Source: JAJRTA01 sp965603125 (lineage in GTDB: Bacteria; Zixibacteria; MSB-5A5; GN15; FEB-12). Taken from it: 58,090 nucleotides of DNA. Of the stretch, positions 54,931 through 58,090 are shown in pieces (within the stretch, counting starts at the first letter, position 1; each line of letters opens with the position of its first letter). Under the pieces are notes generated by a model. It was not told the origin of the DNA. It worked only from the letters and a program-made list of their open reading frames with translations, and did not search any database. The stretch lies in the NCBI GenBank assembly GCA_965603125.1, contig CBFDBU010000018.1:1-58090 (forward strand), given 5' to 3'. The position numbers and the translations under genes are program-made.

Positions 54931-56409
54931 TCAGCCCTTAACCACTCCTATCGGTTTCAGACGGGCCACCTTCCTGGCGATGCCGGAGTTGTGTGATACC
55001 TCAACTACGGCATCGATATCCTTGTAGGCATCGGGGGCTTCTTCCGATATCAGCCTGCGATTCTTGGCCCGCAGGTAAATCTTCTGCCGCTTCAACTCAG
55101 CCATGACCCTGTCCACGGGAAGGCGCTTCCGAGCGGCGTGACGGGAAAGCATCCTTCCCGCACCGTGGCAGGAGGATCCGAAAGTCTCCTGCATAGCCGC
55201 GCCGGTGCCAACCAGCAGATAACTGGCCGTGCCCATGTCGCCGGGGATCAACACCGGCTGGCCGACCGCGCGATACCGCTGTGAGACCTCCGGGTGGCCG
55301 GGGCCAAAGGCCCGCGTGGCGCCCTTACGGTGGACATACAGCTTTCGCCGGCGACCTTCGACCTCGTGTTCCTCCAGCTTGGCGATATTGTGGGCGATAT
55401 CGTAGATCTGCGTCAGTCCCAGGTCCCGGGCGGACTTGCCGAACACCGATTCAAACGACTCCCGTATCCAGTGGACGATCATCTGCCGGTTGGCCCAGGC
55501 GAAGTTCGCCCCGCACTTCATCGCCGAGAAGTACGCCTGCGCCTCGTCGGAGGGGGCTGGGGCGCAGGACAGTTCGTGATCCACCAGGGGCATCTTGTAC
55601 TTCCTGTTTGCCTGCCGCATGATATCGAGATAATCGGTACAAATCTGGTGGCCGCAGCCGCGCGAGCCGGTGTGAATCATCACCGTCACCTGGTCAAGCT
55701 CGGTGATCCCGAAAGCAGCCGCTGTCTCGCGATCATAGATCTCATCCACCCGCTGGACTTCCAGGAAGTGATTCCCCGCCCCGAGTGAACCCAATTGTGG
55801 AGCGCCGCGCTTCTTGGCGTTGTCGCTGACCAGGTCGGGATCGCCGCCATCAATACAGCCGCCTTCCTCCATGGCAGACAGGTCCTCCGGCCAGCCGTAG
55901 CCCCGACCCACGGCCCACGCGGCGCCATTGCGGAGCACGTCGTCCACTTCCCGCGGCGACAGGCGAACTTTACCCTTGGAGCCTATCCCCGATGGCACAT
56001 TATTGAAAAACGTATCCACGAGCGATTCGATACGCGGCCGGACGTCTCCAAGCATCAGGTCGGTCCGCAGAAGGCGAACCCCGCAGTTGATGTCGTATCC
56101 CACTCCGCCCGGGGATATGATTCCCTCGTCGGCGTCGAAAGCCGCCACACCTCCTATGGCAAAGCCGTAACCGTGGTGAATGTCCGGCATGGCGATGGAG
56201 TGGCCGACAATTCCGGGCAGAGTAGCCACGTTGACCACCTGTTCGGGCGAGTTGTCCCGGGTGACCAGCGCCAGCAACTTCTCGTCGGCATAGATCAGAC
56301 CGGGCACGCGCATCCGCAGTCCGAGGCGCTTCATCGCTTCGCTTTGATAAGACACCGGGATTTCATACCGGCAATCGTCTATTCTATTGAGAGGACCTTC
56401 CCAACTCAT
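54931..56409 (-). CDS. rtcB: RNA-splicing ligase RtcB
   Basis: The 492-residue protein matches RtcB. The metal/nucleotide site has GGVGYDINCGVRLLR with the metal-binding Cys, HTGSRGCGHQ and GNHFLEVQ; further motifs are GFAIGGVAAFD and FGSSCHGAGR. The enzyme joins 2',3'-cyclic phosphate and 5'-OH RNA ends with GTP and Mn2+. The C-terminal guanylylated His is in SCHGAGR-type context. The ATG at 56409 has an AGGTAGG nine bases upstream; a GTG at 56415 is a possible alternative. It is preceded 61 bases upstream by the archease gene on the same strand, a partner known to activate RtcB. Confidence 0.96.
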   Translation of the reverse strand: MSWEGPLNRIDDCRYEIPVSYQSEAMKRLGLRMRVPGLIYADEKLLALVTRDNSPEQVVNVATLPGIVGHSIAMPDIHHGYGFAIGGVAAFDADEGIISPGGVGYDINCGVRLLRTDLMLGDVRPRIESLVDTFFNNVPSGIGSKGKVRLSPREVDDVLRNGAAWAVGRGYGWPEDLSAMEEGGCIDGGDPDLVSDNAKKRGAPQLGSLGAGNHFLEVQRVDEIYDRETAAAFGITELDQVTVMIHTGSRGCGHQICTDYLDIMRQANRKYKMPLVDHELSCAPAPSDEAQAYFSAMKCGANFAWANRQMIVHWIRESFESVFGKSARDLGLTQIYDIAHNIAKLEEHEVEGRRRKLYVHRKGATRAFGPGHPEVSQRYRAVGQPVLIPGDMGTASYLLVGTGAAMQETFGSSCHGAGRMLSRHAARKRLPVDRVMAELKRQKIYLRAKNRRLISEEAPDAYKDIDAVVEVSHNSGIARKVARLKPIGVVKG

Positions 56410-56476
56410 AGCCACATACCTACCTTGCTAACAGGTCGTCCTATATACATCTTCACGGCAAGTTAACACAACCGGC

Positions 56477-56899
56477 TTAAATGTCAAAGAGCACCTGCAC
56501 ATGACTTGGCGCGGCACCTTTGCCGTCGACAATCTCCATCATGTGATAGGCCACGCCCTTGACATGGTAGCCGTGGGCGTGCCTGCTCTCGACGAACTTC
56601 TCTCCGTGCGCCGTCGCCGTCAGGGAGTTCTTCCGCGGGAAGGTAACCTCGAAATCCTTCAACACCAACTGCTCCACTTCAAACTGCAGCAGCAGGTCCG
56701 AAAGAAAACCGACCAGCAGCCCCTCCCGATCGATCGACTCCACCTCGAGGCGGACCTTCCGTCTTACTTCAATGTCGACCCCGCCCGTCATGATCTCGAA
56801 CAGGCCGTCGGCCGCGGCGGCAAACGCCTCCGGGAGATTGTCGCCATACGCCTTGATGGCGATGTCGGCCGTGTGCTCTATAAGTTCGTGGCGTTTCAC
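56477..56899 (-). CDS. Archease
   Basis: The 140-residue protein has the archease pattern: HTADIAIKAYGDNLPEAFAAAADGLFEIM (here split as HTADIAIKAYGDNLPEAF and AAAADGLFEIM) and a conserved C-terminal segment KGVAYHMMEIV, with Asp/His residues that bind Ca in the family. Archease promotes the guanylylation of RtcB, so its place directly before rtcB forms an RNA repair unit. The start is a GTG at 56899. The end of the gene is 61 bases from rtcB. Confidence 0.94.
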   Translation of the reverse strand: MKRHELIEHTADIAIKAYGDNLPEAFAAAADGLFEIMTGGVDIEVRRKVRLEVESIDREGLLVGFLSDLLLQFEVEQLVLKDFEVTFPRKNSLTATAHGEKFVESRHAHGYHVKGVAYHMMEIVDGKGAAPSHVQVLFDI

Positions 56900-56998
56900 C
56901 GAGTCCTGCCGCGTGTTTTCCTGCCGGCAATTTGCAGCGGCTTTCGCTGCGCGTCAAGCAGAAGCGTAAGGTGAAGCAACAGTTATCCGGCCGGCAGA

Positions 56999-57913
56999 TC
57001 AGAAGTTGATGACGAAGTCTATCAGGGGGACACCGGGGAAGACCATTTTCTCGCCGACTCTGCCGACAAACGCCACGTCGATCGACAGTCCCTCGCCGAA
57101 GAACCGGGCGCCGTACGATATCAAAATGCCGTCAACACCAGGTATCATCCAGTTCTCAGAGACGAAGGCGGACCGCCGCGATATCCGGTAGTCGAAGCCG
57201 GCCATTACCATCGGTTTGTCCGCCAACTTGCCCTCCGAGAAGCCGTATCCTAAGCCGCAAGTGACACTACGTTCAGGTGATCCATAAGTCCACACACCGT
57301 AACCGATACCCAATGTGGATCTGTCATCATCGTCGTCAAAACCCTCTGTGGGAATGCTGGCGATCAGCGCTCCAATGGCAAAGCTGACGTCCTTGCCGGC
57401 GCTCACGCCAACTTTGGGAGTGAAATAGAAAAGCTGATTTCCGAACCCTATGCCGGGAAACAGTGACATGCCGCCACCAAAGGATATGTAATCCGTTATC
57501 CCCCACGTCAAACTCGGGAAGAACAGGTAGTAGTCGGCGAAATACCCTTCACCCTGCTTTAACATTCTCGCCGTCGGCGCAAAGTAGAGCCTGGTGCAGT
57601 TCGGATTGGGGAACCAGTATCTCCCGTCCCTTATGTTCTCAGTCGACACAATCCTGACTGTCTCTATGTTGCTGATAGCGATGGATACTTTTGCGAAATC
57701 GGTTTCGAACTCCACCGTATCGGCGACAATCGCCACGATTCGCCCATACAGTTCGGAGCCGTCCCTGGTGGTAATTATCTGCGTCTCGGCCGAGTCAGCT
57801 ACCTTCAGGTTCGCAGGTGTGATGGAATCCCCGCTTTTGTCCGCCTGCGCTCCGGTCACCGAAGCAAGAGAAAACACAACGGCCAGAGTTGCTATATATA
57901 TTGTATGGTTCAC
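56999..57913 (-). CDS. Outer-membrane beta-barrel-like protein
   Basis: The 304-residue product has a signal peptide (IYIATLAVVFSLASVTGAQA, GTG start at 57913 with GGGAGAG five bases upstream). A small beta domain follows (GSELYGRIVAIVADTVEFETD, read as SELYGRIVAIVADTVEF), and then about ten amphipathic strands rich in Gly, Tyr and Phe (for example WGITDYISFGGGMSLFPGIGF in parts). The C-terminus VPLIDFVINF ends in Phe, as outer-membrane barrels often do. I do not know the family. The in-frame start at 58030 is ignored. A clear promoter lies just upstream. A GCAGCG/CGCTGC hairpin (56934-56950) follows the gene. Confidence 0.72.
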   Translation of the reverse strand: MNHTIYIATLAVVFSLASVTGAQADKSGDSITPANLKVADSAETQIITTRDGSELYGRIVAIVADTVEFETDFAKVSIAISNIETVRIVSTENIRDGRYWFPNPNCTRLYFAPTARMLKQGEGYFADYYLFFPSLTWGITDYISFGGGMSLFPGIGFGNQLFYFTPKVGVSAGKDVSFAIGALIASIPTEGFDDDDDRSTLGIGYGVWTYGSPERSVTCGLGYGFSEGKLADKPMVMAGFDYRISRRSAFVSENWMIPGVDGILISYGARFFGEGLSIDVAFVGRVGEKMVFPGVPLIDFVINF

Positions 57914-57962
57914 CAGACTCTCCCGTGTTGTAAGCCGCCGGATGCTGTGACCTCTCGGCAGT

Positions 57963-57991
57963 AATCTAATGACTGACTCGCATCGTGACAA
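57963..57991 (-). promoter_or_regulatory. Sigma70-like promoter of the beta-barrel gene
   Basis: TTGTCA (57986-57991 on the minus strand), a 17-base spacer and TAGATT (57963-57968) lie about 50 bases upstream of the GTG at 57913. Bases 58031-58090 show nothing recognisable. Confidence 0.55.
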
Positions 57992-58090
57992 GTCGTTTCC
58001 CGCGGCAATGAGGCTTGAAGGTAATGTCAAGATTTGGGCTTGTTGCCGAAGGTGGCCTCGGCGGATCGGGGCCTTCAGGCAGGTGCCGGA

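Overview
The window looks like a piece of a Gram-negative, menaquinone-using bacterium from an uncultured lineage of the FCB superphylum (a Zixibacteria-like organism is my best guess, from the look of the genes and not from a search). The evidence is: lipid A/Kdo genes (lpxB, waaA, lpxK, lpxH); a secreted LVIVD beta-propeller protein with the C-terminal tail (NYPNPFNPSTxIxYxLP) typical of FCB type IX-like sorting; DUF3857/transglutaminase proteins; tandem GspG-like pseudopilins; and a complete menaquinone operon. Most of the window is moderately GC-rich. The LVIVD gene, the toxin-antitoxin pair and the gene at 52737 are visibly AT-richer. I saw no rRNA, tRNA, CRISPR array or transposase.

Layout. 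1-4300: the start of a truncated gene, a hypothetical gene, a two-component cluster (receiver-XRE regulator, membrane histidine kinase, CheY-like receiver), a broken small ORF and a 53-residue Lys/Arg-rich protein with a zinc-knuckle-like tail, which is too short for most gene callers. 4459-12022 (minus): two DUF3857/transglutaminase paralogues, one with its catalytic Cys replaced, behind a 985-residue membrane Ser/Thr kinase with TPRs and a small membrane protein. 12214-19870 (plus): a tight Gfo/Idh oxidoreductase - lpxB - waaA - lpxK - nadB - guaA run. 19980-28513: membrane-anchored alpha/beta hydrolase, LVIVD protein, long-chain polyprenyl diphosphate synthase, a VWA-type membrane protein, an orphan histidine-kinase dimerisation domain and a saccharopine-dehydrogenase-like enzyme.

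28594-32171 (minus) is the most unusual part. It holds four consecutive GspG-like pseudopilins, each carrying an extra carboxypeptidase-regulatory-like beta domain. One also has a further Cys-containing, jelly-roll-like C-terminal domain. An Rrf2-type regulator with four clustered cysteines is divergent from them. Next (32930-33955) is a Panacea-type toxin-antitoxin pair with a clear sigma70 promoter and a perfect 7+1+7 palindrome. 34355-39959 carries pdxS (no pdxT), an AzgA-like purine permease, purL, a MITE-like hairpin element and lpxH.

40055-51509: an exported M3 oligoendopeptidase F, then a hot-dog thioesterase converging on the operon menG-F-D-H-B-A-C-E. Together with the polyprenyl synthase at 23626 these encode the whole route from chorismate to menaquinone, the thioesterase probably acting as MenI. 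51774-58090: aldo/keto reductase, a candidate PD-(D/E)XK-like protein, DinB, a DUF5335/DUF2934-like protein, RtcB plus archease (RNA ligation) and an outer-membrane beta-barrel-like protein.
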